Source of the DNA: Acetomicrobium sp. S15 = DSM 107314 | Lineage (GTDB): Bacteria; Synergistota; Synergistia; Synergistales; Thermosynergistaceae | DNA length: 64,000 nucleotides | NCBI RefSeq assembly: GCF_016125955.1 | Contig: NZ_JADEVE010000336.1 | Coordinates: forward strand, 1 to 64,000 | Reading direction: 5' to 3' | Translations under genes and position numbers: made by a program | Shown: positions 34,318 to 42,567 of the stretch, piece after piece | Position numbering within the stretch: the stretch's first letter is position 1 | Layout of the letters: each line of letters begins with the position of its first letter | Notes under the pieces: model-generated | The model's input: the letters and a program-made list of their open reading frames with translations, nothing else | Database searches by the model: none | Told to the model about the DNA's origin: nothing

Positions 34318-34904
34318 AAGTGAAACTGGACTTGAGGCCGCGCGAGGCGATAATAGCTGCGCAAAAGAAGATAGACTTAGTGCGCCTCACAGCCCTTACC
34401 TTAATATGCCTTTTCCCGCTTATGGCTTGTACTTCTTTGGTTTACGGCTTTTTGTTGTCACAGGAGCTTGCATCTCGGGTAAAAAGCTTAAACTTATCAG
34501 TTGACATGCTAAAAAAGCGGCACGCTAATATCAGCGAGAATTTGGCTGCCTTAAAGGACGATGTGGAACTATACAGGAAGGCCATAGCCTTTATAAAGGC
34601 TGAGCCTCCTGTTTTGGAATGCTTGTCGGCCGTTGAGGAAGCGCTTTCGGATGAGACGTGGCTTTCAAAACTTGAAATAAGGGCAGGCAGGGCAACATTT
34701 CAAGGTTATGCTCCTACCGAGGGGGAAGTTGTGGAATTCGCGAGGAGGCTTTTGGCCTCTCCCGTGGTTTTAAACGTGGACCTTCCGGTCACACGAAAAA
34801 TCGTAAAAGACCGCGAAGGTATAGTCGAATTCAACTTGAACTGCTCACTTAAAGGCTTTAGCGAACTTTACAATAGCACTGAAGATGGGCTTCTTAAAGA
34901 ATAG
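34314..34904 (+). CDS. pilN: Pilus assembly protein PilN
   Basis: 196 residues from GTG 34314, overlapping the pilM stop, with GAGGGG upstream. The start MKVKLDLRPREA carries the PilM-binding LNLRP-like motif near the N-terminus. One membrane helix follows (about 23-45), then a coiled coil (about 48-85) and a periplasmic ferredoxin-like domain. Confidence 0.83.
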   Translation: MKVKLDLRPREAIIAAQKKIDLVRLTALTLICLFPLMACTSLVYGFLLSQELASRVKSLNLSVDMLKKRHANISENLAALKDDVELYRKAIAFIKAEPPVLECLSAVEEALSDETWLSKLEIRAGRATFQGYAPTEGEVVEFARRLLASPVVLNVDLPVTRKIVKDREGIVEFNLNCSLKGFSELYNSTEDGLLKE

Positions 34905-35388
34905 GCAAGCCACTGTAATTTTGGCTTCTTTGCTCATATTTGCCTTCCTTGTCTTAGGAGAGCTCCACTTTGCAAATGAGGTGACGACCTTACGGAAAGA
35001 GATTGCGCGCCTCGAAGAGGAAAGGACCCTTTATGAGTTGCAAATCGAACGCGCTGCGTCTGAGGCAAGGGCGTACGAAGATGCCAGGCTTAAGCTTTTG
35101 AAGTATCCCATGAGGATACTCGAGGACGAAGTCTCGTTTTATTCGGGCGTAGAAAGCGCACTGACGCGAAACGAGATTAGCGTCGCGGACGTCCATCCCG
35201 TCGAGGGTGAAAAAGGAGTTGTGGCGGCCCAGGTGAATTTCACCGGTAGCTACGTCTCGGTCCTCAAGGCTATAACTGACTGGAGACAGATGGATGGGGT
35301 AGCCCGCTTAAAATTCTTGGTTTTTTTGCCTGGAGATGGTAGCACAGTCCGCGGGACGGCCGTTTTAGAATCCATCCTGAAAAGGTAA
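34885..35388 (+). CDS. PilO-like pilus alignment protein
   Basis: A 167-residue bitopic protein. It has a membrane helix at about 9-28, a coiled coil at about 30-68 (VTTLRKEIARLEEERTLYEL) and a small periplasmic domain. Overlap with pilN by 20 bases and gene order support PilO; sequence identity is low, as usual in this family. Confidence 0.7.
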   Translation: MGFLKNRQATVILASLLIFAFLVLGELHFANEVTTLRKEIARLEEERTLYELQIERAASEARAYEDARLKLLKYPMRILEDEVSFYSGVESALTRNEISVADVHPVEGEKGVVAAQVNFTGSYVSVLKAITDWRQMDGVARLKFLVFLPGDGSTVRGTAVLESILKR

Positions 35389-35391
35389 GTC

Positions 35392-35976
35392 ATGGCTACT
35401 CAAAACAGCTGGGGTAGCGCCGTTAAGGGATTGTGGGGCAACCTACTTAAAGGAAGCGGTATTTTTATAACGTTACGTTGGGCATTTTTAATCCTTCTTG
35501 CGCTTGGGTTTTTGTGGTCTTTGTCGCTTTTTGTGAACATGGTAAACTTTTCAAAAGACAGTTTTGCAATCGATGCAGCAGAAAAAATGCAGCGGTCGCT
35601 CCCTGAACTCTCGGCGTTGGCGGAGGAAGCAAAGGTCGTTTATTCGGCTCGCAGCGGTGAGGTCTTTTCGGTAGGCGCGTCTGCCAGGCGTTACCTCTTT
35701 GCGCCGCTTCCCGAAAAAGTTTCAACGGCTTCCTATGCGAGCGCGGACGAGGGCACTTTTCTCTATACAGAGCCCATGCCTCCTATAACCGTCAAAGGCG
35801 TTATGCTCATGGGCAAAAAAACCCTCGCCGTAATCTCCATCGGGAGCGAGGAGGGGATTTTGGCCGAGGCAGGTTATACCTTTGGAAACGGTAAAGGAAG
35901 AATAGAGAGCATTTCTTCCGATAAGGTGGTGGTTTCATGGGTGGGCGAAAAAAAGGAAATATTCTTAATGCCTTAA
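35392..35976 (+). CDS. PilP/GspC-like periplasmic protein
   Basis: A 194-residue protein. A membrane helix lies at about 24-45. A C-terminal homology-region-like domain follows (PPITVKGVMLMG, then GYTFGNGKGRIESISSDKVVV). This matches the pattern by which PilP or GspC contacts the secretin. It overlaps pilQ by 40 bases. Confidence 0.68.
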   Translation: MATQNSWGSAVKGLWGNLLKGSGIFITLRWAFLILLALGFLWSLSLFVNMVNFSKDSFAIDAAEKMQRSLPELSALAEEAKVVYSARSGEVFSVGASARRYLFAPLPEKVSTASYASADEGTFLYTEPMPPITVKGVMLMGKKTLAVISIGSEEGILAEAGYTFGNGKGRIESISSDKVVVSWVGEKKEIFLMP

Positions 35977-37646
35977 AACCCTCTGTCTTGGCAGCTTTTT
36001 TGTCCATCTTTGCCGCAACAGGCGCGGCCTTTTCCGAGGAGGCCAAGGTCGAGGGCATCGTGGTGCAACAGGTCGGATCGTCGCTTGTCATCGTAGAGGT
36101 TAGGGGATTTTACCTGCCTGCGCCTCAAGTTACATCTCAAAGCCCTTCAGAGCTTCAGTTTTTGTGGCCCGAAACCACTTTACCAAGCACACAGTGGGGA
36201 AAGCCTTATCCATTTCCTCTGGTCAAAGGCGTAGAGCTTGCCCAGGCGGATGACGGTGTGGCCATGAAGGTCTTTACAGGAGAAGAGCTCGCTGTCAAGG
36301 AGGTGATGGGCAAGGCCCCGGCCAACAGGTACTTCATTCACCTGGAGGCTGTCTCTCATGCCCCATTACTCAAGAAAGCCTTAAGGGAGGCTCCTGGACC
36401 CATAAAGGCGTGGGACCCCATGGCCATCACGACACCCGTAACTATAGAGTGGCGCGATATGGACCTCAGGGATGCCATACGTATGCTCGGTAAGATCACG
36501 GGGATGAATATCGTCGCTGACCAAAGCGTGCCGGCCACCACATTGACGATGAGCCTGAAAGACGTGCCGCTGAACGAAGCGTTGGGCTACATCATGCGCA
36601 TGCACGACCTCAGCTACGCCGTAATGGGTAAAACTGTCGTATTCGGGACCAAGCAGGGACTCGGCAAGGTGCTGGGCAAAGTGTCAAGGCGGTCTTACAA
36701 TGTGGCTTATGCGGACCCCAAGCAGGTAAGCGAGCTCATAAAGGGGATGACCGGGATAACCGAGGTCGCGGTGGACGAGAGATTGCGGACGATTTATGTC
36801 GCCGGAAGCGAGGATCAGCTCTATGAGGTGAATAAGATTTTAGACAGGATAGATCATCCGGGGAGGCAAATTATGCTCCAGTCACGAATCATAGAGGTGC
36901 GCGACACGAATAAAGAGGAACTCGAATCGCTCGTTGAGGCTGTCTACAGCCATTGGTGGCTATCTTACGGCGCGAGCGGTGGAATGTTGGGTTATTCGAG
37001 TGCAAGCGATGCCGCGCGCTATGGGCCCAAAAACGACAGGACGACATCGCCTCAAGGCATAGACCTCAAGGACATAGCCGAAGGGGGTTTAAGGGTCTTA
37101 GATGCAGGGCTTCGCATTTTGGTTGAAAAGAACGCCGCCGATATCTTGGCTTCCCCCTCAATCGTAACCATTGACGGCCAAAAAGCCAGCATCCGCCTAA
37201 CGACAAATTACAAGTATATATCGGAACGTGACGACGCTGGGAACCCGGTTTACAGCGAAGAGCAGGTGGGGCCCACGCTCGAAATCACGCCCACAATAGG
37301 GCGGGACGGCGTAGTGACTATAAACGTGAATATTACAACTGGTGAGATCGTTGAGTGGCGTGCGGGTGGCAGGGGAGAGGAAGTGCCGATAACGAGCTTG
37401 AGGGAGGTCAAAACTATGGTGCGTGTTAGAAATGGCGAACTCTTCGTAATCGGCGGGCTCTTTAATGAACGAAATACGGTGACTACGACCAGGGTCCCCG
37501 TCTTGTCGGATATCCCCCTCTTGGGCGAACTCTTTAAGAGTAAAAGAAAAGACAAGGAAAGGTCAGAAGTGGTAGCCGTGGTGGTGCCCTATATATTAGA
37601 GGTGCCCACATCGAGCGTGGAGATGAGCACGCTCAATTTGCGATAA
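35937..37646 (+). CDS. pilQ: Secretin PilQ/GspD-like outer-membrane channel
   Basis: A 569-residue secretin. It has a signal peptide (hydrophobic core VLAAFLSIFAATGAAF), STN/N0 domain WRDMDLRDAIRMLGKITGMN, N1-type domain with VNKILDRIDHPGRQIMLQSR, and the secretin core with GPTLEITPTIG, VRVRNGELFVIGGL and VPVLSDIPLLGELFKSK. It forms the outer-membrane gate, so the organism is diderm. It is last in the pilus operon. Confidence 0.92.
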   Translation: MGGRKKGNILNALKPSVLAAFLSIFAATGAAFSEEAKVEGIVVQQVGSSLVIVEVRGFYLPAPQVTSQSPSELQFLWPETTLPSTQWGKPYPFPLVKGVELAQADDGVAMKVFTGEELAVKEVMGKAPANRYFIHLEAVSHAPLLKKALREAPGPIKAWDPMAITTPVTIEWRDMDLRDAIRMLGKITGMNIVADQSVPATTLTMSLKDVPLNEALGYIMRMHDLSYAVMGKTVVFGTKQGLGKVLGKVSRRSYNVAYADPKQVSELIKGMTGITEVAVDERLRTIYVAGSEDQLYEVNKILDRIDHPGRQIMLQSRIIEVRDTNKEELESLVEAVYSHWWLSYGASGGMLGYSSASDAARYGPKNDRTTSPQGIDLKDIAEGGLRVLDAGLRILVEKNAADILASPSIVTIDGQKASIRLTTNYKYISERDDAGNPVYSEEQVGPTLEITPTIGRDGVVTINVNITTGEIVEWRAGGRGEEVPITSLREVKTMVRVRNGELFVIGGLFNERNTVTTTRVPVLSDIPLLGELFKSKRKDKERSEVVAVVVPYILEVPTSSVEMSTLNLR

Positions 37647-37737
37647 CCCCCCTGCCTTGGCAGGAGACTGCGATTGTTGTATCCTATGAGGCGTCAGTTG
37701 GACTCAGAGTCGGGTTGAAAGAGCAGGTGGTAGCTGG

Positions 37738-38307
37738 ATGGCGGATATCGTAGAGGCCGTCGATTTTCACCAGGGAATGAAGGTGCGATGGCAGGGTGAA
37801 GTGTGGGAGATAGTGGATTGTCAGCATCACAAGATGGGGCGCGGCGGAGCCATAGTTAGGACCAAGCTGCGCAACATGAACAACGGCTCTATCGTTGACA
37901 ATTCCTTTCGTCCCACCGAGAGATTTGAGCGCGTAATCCTCGACGAAAGGCCTGCGCAATTCATGTATCGGGATGGCGACAATTACGTCTTCATGGAGCT
38001 GGAGAGCTACGATCAGGTATATGTGCCCGAAAAGATCTTGGGCGAAGGCGCTGGATACCTCCATGACAACCTCGAGGTGACGCTCCAGCTGCTCGACGGC
38101 AGGGTGGTGAGCGTTGAGCTTCCGAAATCCGTGGAGCTGAAGGTAGTCGACACCCCGCCGGGTTTCAAGGGCGACACCGTGAGCGGCGGAGGGAAGCCCG
38201 CTACGCTTGAGACCGGCCTCGTGATAACCGTCCCCATGTTCGTCGAGGTGGGAGATGCGGTCGTCGTGGACACGCGCACCGGAAACTACATCGAGCGCGC
38301 CAAATGA
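37738..38307 (+). CDS. efp: Translation elongation factor P
   Basis: A 189-residue EF-P with three beta-barrel domains. It relieves ribosome stalling at polyproline. The modified loop reads HHKMGRGGAIVRTKLRN. The usual Pro of the PG(K/R)G tip is Met here, and the tip residue is Arg (the residue rhamnosylated by EarP in some bacteria). The C-terminal GDAVVVDTRTGNYIERAK is standard. The next gene follows within 30 bases. Confidence 0.93.
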   Translation: MADIVEAVDFHQGMKVRWQGEVWEIVDCQHHKMGRGGAIVRTKLRNMNNGSIVDNSFRPTERFERVILDERPAQFMYRDGDNYVFMELESYDQVYVPEKILGEGAGYLHDNLEVTLQLLDGRVVSVELPKSVELKVVDTPPGFKGDTVSGGGKPATLETGLVITVPMFVEVGDAVVVDTRTGNYIERAK

Positions 38308-38336
38308 GGATCTGTTTTGGGGAAGGAGGCAAAAGG

Positions 38337-38747
38337 GTGAATTCACGAGAGGCCATAGCTTACCTAAAAGGCTTGCTCGAAGGTGCCCCTCTAACCGATG
38401 AAGGGGAGAAGAGGCTGTTCGATGCGATATTTTGCGCCATCGATTCGCTCTCTCTCGAACTGCAGGAGCTCAAGCAGAGGGTGGATGAGGGTGAGAAGGT
38501 CTATGGCGACGTCCTCGATAGCTGCCTGAGGTTGGAAGACGAGATGAGCGATCTTCACGATGAGGTGGACCTCCTCAAAGGGGGAGAGGAGGCCGAAGGG
38601 GTAGAGGAAGATTACGAGGAATTCTATGCTTCTCTTACCTGCCCCGCGTGTGGGCATAGTTTTTATTACCAGCCCGACGAATACGAGGAGGGGGAACAGC
38701 TGCAGTGCCCCAGTTGTGGGGGATTTTTTGACCTTCCTCGATCTTGA
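38337..38747 (+). CDS. Zinc-ribbon protein with N-terminal helical domain (CD1247-like)
   Basis: 136 residues from GTG 38337 (GAAGGAGG at 38322-38329). A helical/coiled N-terminal half (LSLELQELKQRVDEGEKVY) is followed by an acidic linker and a C-terminal zinc ribbon with CPACGH and CPSCGG. Similar proteins stand between efp and asp23 in Firmicutes. Function unknown. Confidence 0.7.
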   Translation: MNSREAIAYLKGLLEGAPLTDEGEKRLFDAIFCAIDSLSLELQELKQRVDEGEKVYGDVLDSCLRLEDEMSDLHDEVDLLKGGEEAEGVEEDYEEFYASLTCPACGHSFYYQPDEYEEGEQLQCPSCGGFFDLPRS

Positions 38748-38771
38748 AAAAGACGTGAGGGGGTGGATCAG

Positions 38772-39335
38772 ATGGAGGAGGAAAGAAGACGAGAAGAGGA
38801 AGTGGCTTCCGAAGGGGTTTCCGAAGGGGGAGAAGCTGAAGAATTAAAGAAAGAGGAGAAAATGGCGTCGGAAGAGGCCGCAGAGGCCAGACCGTTGGTG
38901 CCTGTGGAGGAGCCACGAGGAGAGGTCAAGATCGACGAGTCCGTCATCGGTCAGATAGCGATGCAGGCCCTCCGCACAATTAAGGGAGTGCAGCCCTCCG
39001 CGGGCAGCATGATGTCTAAGATGGGCTTCGGCCGCAAGATGTACGGGGGCGTCCGCGTATCTCTCGAGGACGAGGAGAATCCGCAGGTAACTGTAGATAC
39101 CTACATCTCGGTAAGATATGGCCTTCGCATACCGGACGTGGCATGGGACCTTCAAGAGACGATCAAGAATCAGCTCGAACAATATACCGGATACACAGTG
39201 AAGGCCGTCAACGTCTACGTGCAGGGCATACACTTCGAAGACGGCCGACCGCTGGAAGAGGCGCCCAAAGAGCCAGCAAAAGAGAGCGAGAGCGCTGAGC
39301 GACAGGATGCAGAGGCCTTCAAAGAGGAAGGGTGA
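38772..39335 (+). CDS. Asp23/Gls24 family protein
   Basis: 187 residues from ATG 38772 (GTG 38763 is possible but too close to GAGGGGG). The acidic low-complexity N-terminus (about 1-55) is followed by the Asp23/Gls24 domain: VIGQIAMQALRTIKGV, GVRVSLEDEE, ISVRYGLRIPDVAWDLQ and YTGYTVKAVNVYVQGI. The family is linked to envelope stress in Gram-positives and lies upstream of nusB in many genomes. Confidence 0.85.
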   Translation: MEEERRREEEVASEGVSEGGEAEELKKEEKMASEEAAEARPLVPVEEPRGEVKIDESVIGQIAMQALRTIKGVQPSAGSMMSKMGFGRKMYGGVRVSLEDEENPQVTVDTYISVRYGLRIPDVAWDLQETIKNQLEQYTGYTVKAVNVYVQGIHFEDGRPLEEAPKEPAKESESAERQDAEAFKEEG

Positions 39336-39399
39336 GCTTCTGGTGACGGTGGAAGTGCTTTGATCTGTGGGCAGCCTCTGCTGCGTAGGGGGGAGGGCT

Positions 39400-39873
39400 G
39401 TGCACTATTTATGGAAGGCGAATAACCTGGGGTCTATATGGGTTCAAAAGGATGCGCTGCTGCAGTTCCTGCGCTGTCGCTTGCCCTTTGGTTACGAATG
39501 CGAAGACGTATCCTTTGTAGCCGAGGAGGGTAGGCTATACCTGTTTTTGGTGCGCCCCGATTCCGATCTCCGTCAGGTCGAGGCGCTGGTCGCAGACCTG
39601 GAGAGAGACTTGAAGAAGATCGGCTTTTCGTCGGTCCGCGTGGGGTGGGCTTTAAAAGAGGAAGCTCCCTCCATGCCCGAGCCCGGTCGCCTTTACATGC
39701 ACCCTCTCTTCTGGGCCGTTCTCGCTTCCGCCATCGTCGCCTTTGTCCAGTTGGGCTTCTGGCGCTCTCTGGTAGTCTGCATTGCGGGATTGGCCGGATA
39801 CGGGGTGGCGCACTTTACGATTGTGAGAGGTAAAGTGACTCCTTCCAACCCCTTAAGATGTCGCAGGAGGTGA
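39400..39873 (+). CDS. Membrane protein with a DUF2273-like C-terminus
   Basis: 157 residues from GTG 39400 (GGGGGAGGG just upstream). The soluble N-terminal half (about 1-100) is not recognised. The C-terminus has two hydrophobic helices with LGFWRSLVVCIAGLAGYGV, which resembles the small DUF2273 proteins that accompany Asp23/Gls24 genes. A fusion of an unknown domain to a DUF2273-like anchor is my reading. Confidence 0.6.
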   Translation: MHYLWKANNLGSIWVQKDALLQFLRCRLPFGYECEDVSFVAEEGRLYLFLVRPDSDLRQVEALVADLERDLKKIGFSSVRVGWALKEEAPSMPEPGRLYMHPLFWAVLASAIVAFVQLGFWRSLVVCIAGLAGYGVAHFTIVRGKVTPSNPLRCRRR

Positions 39874-40343
39874 AAAGGGTGTCGCTTTCGCGCGGCCGAC
39901 ACAGAGCCCGCGAGATCGCCCTGCAGCTTTTATATTCCTTGGATTTGCGTCCCGACCAGAAAGTAGAAGAGGCGCTTGAGCTGTTTCCCTTCGAAGAGGG
40001 AGAGGAGGGGAATATCGTCCAATACGCCTCTTCCCTGGTGCGGGGAGTGTGGGCCGTGCGCGCCGAGATAGACAACGAAATACGCCGTCATGTAGTGGGA
40101 TGGAGGCCCGAGCGGATGGTGGCCGTCGATTTGGCCGCCGTGCGGCTGGCTTTGTATGAGGGCGTGATCGCTAGGCTGGTCCCGCTGCCTGTGGCTATAT
40201 CCGAGGCTGTGGATCTGGCTAAGAAATACGGCACGGAGCATTCGGGCCGTTTCGTGAACGGTGTCTTGGGGCGAATTGTCCGTGCCTTGGAATTGGAGGA
40301 AAGCGTTGGTGCAGGAGAAGGTCAAGATCCTCGGCGTGGATGA
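39858..40343 (+). CDS. nusB: Transcription antitermination protein NusB
   Basis: A 161-residue all-helical protein. RHRAREIALQLLYSLDL at the N-terminus and AISEAVDLAKKYGTEHSGRF with NGVLGRI at the C-terminus are NusB signatures. It binds boxA RNA with NusE in rRNA antitermination. It overlaps both neighbours. Confidence 0.9.
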   Translation: MSQEVKRVSLSRGRHRAREIALQLLYSLDLRPDQKVEEALELFPFEEGEEGNIVQYASSLVRGVWAVRAEIDNEIRRHVVGWRPERMVAVDLAAVRLALYEGVIARLVPLPVAISEAVDLAKKYGTEHSGRFVNGVLGRIVRALELEESVGAGEGQDPRRG

Positions 40344-41583
40344 AATTACGGAGTATATAAGGTTCCTCTTGGAGAGCGACCGCCTTCTGTCGTCAGTGGT
40401 CGTCCGAGGGGAGATATCGGGCTTCAAAAGGCACACAAGCGGCCACGTCTATTTCGTCCTCGCAGGGGAAGAAAGCCGGATCAACTGCGTCCTCTTCCGC
40501 GGAGACGCCTCTCGCATCCCCTCTTGGCCCAGAGACGGAGACGAAGTGCTGGTCGAGGGAAGGGTGAGCGTATACGGCCAGAGGGGAACATACCAGCTCT
40601 ACGTGAGGGACATACGCCCCTTGGGCAAGGGTGCTCAGGCCAGAGCGAAGGAAGAGCTTAAGAAGCGCCTCCAGGAAGAAGGGCTCTTCGAGCAGAGGTT
40701 CAAGCGCCCGCTGCCTGCTTATCCGATGAAAGCGGCCGTCGTGACCTCGTCGTCGGGCGCTGCCGTCCAAGACGTGATAAAAGTGGCCAGCCACCGCTTT
40801 CCGCAGTGCGAGATCGTGGTTGTGCCGTGTTTGGTCCAGGGCCTGGAGTCGCCCGAGGAGATCGTGAGGGGCTTGCGCATCGCAGGAGGCATAGAGGGCG
40901 TGGAGGTAGTGCTCTTGGTAAGAGGCGGCGGGAGCAGAGATGACCTGAACCCCTTCGATGACGAGCGGGTGGTGAGGGCCGTCAGGAGCGTTCCGGTGCC
41001 CATCATCACCGGGCTTGGACACCAGATAGACCTCACCCTTTCGGACCTCGCCGCTGATGTCCACGCCCCGACTCCTTCGGCCGCCGCAGAGATGGCTTTC
41101 CCGGATCGGATGGAGTTGTTGCTGCGCCTCGAAGCCATGGAAAGGAACGCCTCCTTTTACCTCGGAAAGAGGATCGAGCGCCTTGAGAGCGAGCTCGCGA
41201 GGTTGAAAGAAAACCTTGTATCGGTTTGTCTGAGGAGCCACGTGGAAAGGATCGAGCGCTCGGTGCAAGACGCCCTCTCCGGGCTGAATTACGCCGTCGA
41301 AGCGCTTCTCTCAGAAGCCGAAGGCAGGCTGGCCGAAAGCGCCGCCTCTTTAAATGCGCTGTCTCCGCTCAAGGCCTTCGGCAGAGGGTGGGTGACTTGC
41401 CTGGACGCCGACGGGCGCGTCGTGACGCAGGCCTCCGATTTGAAAGTCGGCGATGAGGTGAAGGTGCAGTTTTCCGACGGCGACGCGGTGGCGGATGTGC
41501 GCGAGATCGTACTCCTCCCGCACTGGTTGAGGGAGGTGAAGGCGTGCTCCCCGAGCCTATCGAGTGGAGAGGAGAAGCCTTAG
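40309..41583 (+). CDS. xseA: Exodeoxyribonuclease VII large subunit
   Basis: About 424 residues from GTG 40309 (GGAGGA at 40295-40300; TTG 40306 also possible). It has an N-terminal OB fold (RGEISGFKRHTSGHVYF), the catalytic domain with VVTSSSGAAVQDVI, RGGGSRDDLNPFDDE and GLGHQIDLTLSDLAAD, then a coiled coil and C-terminal segment. It degrades single-stranded DNA with XseB. No xseB gene follows; the 3' end overlaps mtnA by 40 bases. Confidence 0.92.
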   Translation: MQEKVKILGVDEITEYIRFLLESDRLLSSVVVRGEISGFKRHTSGHVYFVLAGEESRINCVLFRGDASRIPSWPRDGDEVLVEGRVSVYGQRGTYQLYVRDIRPLGKGAQARAKEELKKRLQEEGLFEQRFKRPLPAYPMKAAVVTSSSGAAVQDVIKVASHRFPQCEIVVVPCLVQGLESPEEIVRGLRIAGGIEGVEVVLLVRGGGSRDDLNPFDDERVVRAVRSVPVPIITGLGHQIDLTLSDLAADVHAPTPSAAAEMAFPDRMELLLRLEAMERNASFYLGKRIERLESELARLKENLVSVCLRSHVERIERSVQDALSGLNYAVEALLSEAEGRLAESAASLNALSPLKAFGRGWVTCLDADGRVVTQASDLKVGDEVKVQFSDGDAVADVREIVLLPHWLREVKACSPSLSSGEEKP

Positions 41584-42554
41584 AGCTGCTGGACCAGAGG
41601 AAACTGCCCTGGGAGATATCGTATTATCGCTGCGAAGATGCCGAAGGCGTGGCGAAAGCGATAGAAAGTATGGTCGTGCGCGGAGCTCCAGCCATAGGGA
41701 TAGCCGCAGCCTATGGAGTCGTTCTGGCGGCAACGAAGGGAAAAGAAGCGGCTTTTGGCGCGATAGAGCGTCTCTCCCGGACGCGCCCCACGGCGGTGAA
41801 CCTCTTTTGGGCCATGGAGAGGATGAAAGAGGTCGTAATGTCTTCGAGCGACGGTGAACTGCCCTCGAAGAGCGAAGCGCTCGCCGTTTCCATACACAGG
41901 GAAGACGTGGCGACGAACCGAGCCATAGGGAAGCATGGGGAGGCTCTTTTGCCTGCCGAGGCTTCTGTTTTGACGCACTGCAACGCTGGCGCTTTGGCCA
42001 CGGGCGGATACGGCACGGCTTTAGGGGTGGTCCGTGCTGCCAAGGAAGCGGGCAAGAGCGTAAAGGTCTTCGTGGATGAGACGAGGCCGCTGCTTCAGGG
42101 GGCGCGGTTAACGGCGTGGGAGCTCAAAGAGGACGGCTTTGACGTTACCGTAGTGTGCGACGGCGCCGCGGCCTTCGTCATGAAGAAGAAGGCTATTGAT
42201 GCCGTTATAGTTGGGGCCGATCGCATAGCGGCCAACGGCGATGTGGCGAACAAGATCGGCACGTTGAGCCTTGCCATAGCGAGCTCGCGCTTTGGCACAC
42301 CCTTTTACGTGGCCGCGCCAAGGAGCAGCATAGACGTACACGTTCCTTCAGGCGAGGCGATCCCGATAGAGGAGAGGGACCCCGAAGAGGTGCGCTCTTT
42401 CGGTGGTAAGGCTGTCGTCCCGCGAAATGTCTCGGCTTGGAATCCCGCTTTTGATGTGACGCCGTCGGAGCTCGTCTCCGCCATAATAACGGAAGTCGGA
42501 GTTTTGCGCCCTCCCTACGGCGAAAGCATCGAGCGGGCCATGAAAGCCACTTAG
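41544..42554 (+). CDS. mtnA: S-methyl-5-thioribose-1-phosphate isomerase
   Basis: A 336-residue eIF2B-fold isomerase. RGAPAIGIAAAYGV, THCNAGALATGGYGTALGV (catalytic Cys) and VGADRIAANGDVANKIGT (catalytic Asp) are diagnostic. It converts methylthioribose-1-phosphate to methylthioribulose-1-phosphate in methionine salvage. GTG 41544 follows GGGAGGTGAA. It is the first of three SAM by-product genes. Confidence 0.93.
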   Translation: MLPEPIEWRGEALELLDQRKLPWEISYYRCEDAEGVAKAIESMVVRGAPAIGIAAAYGVVLAATKGKEAAFGAIERLSRTRPTAVNLFWAMERMKEVVMSSSDGELPSKSEALAVSIHREDVATNRAIGKHGEALLPAEASVLTHCNAGALATGGYGTALGVVRAAKEAGKSVKVFVDETRPLLQGARLTAWELKEDGFDVTVVCDGAAAFVMKKKAIDAVIVGADRIAANGDVANKIGTLSLAIASSRFGTPFYVAAPRSSIDVHVPSGEAIPIEERDPEEVRSFGGKAVVPRNVSAWNPAFDVTPSELVSAIITEVGVLRPPYGESIERAMKAT

Positions 42555-42567
42555 GAGGTTCTTAGCC

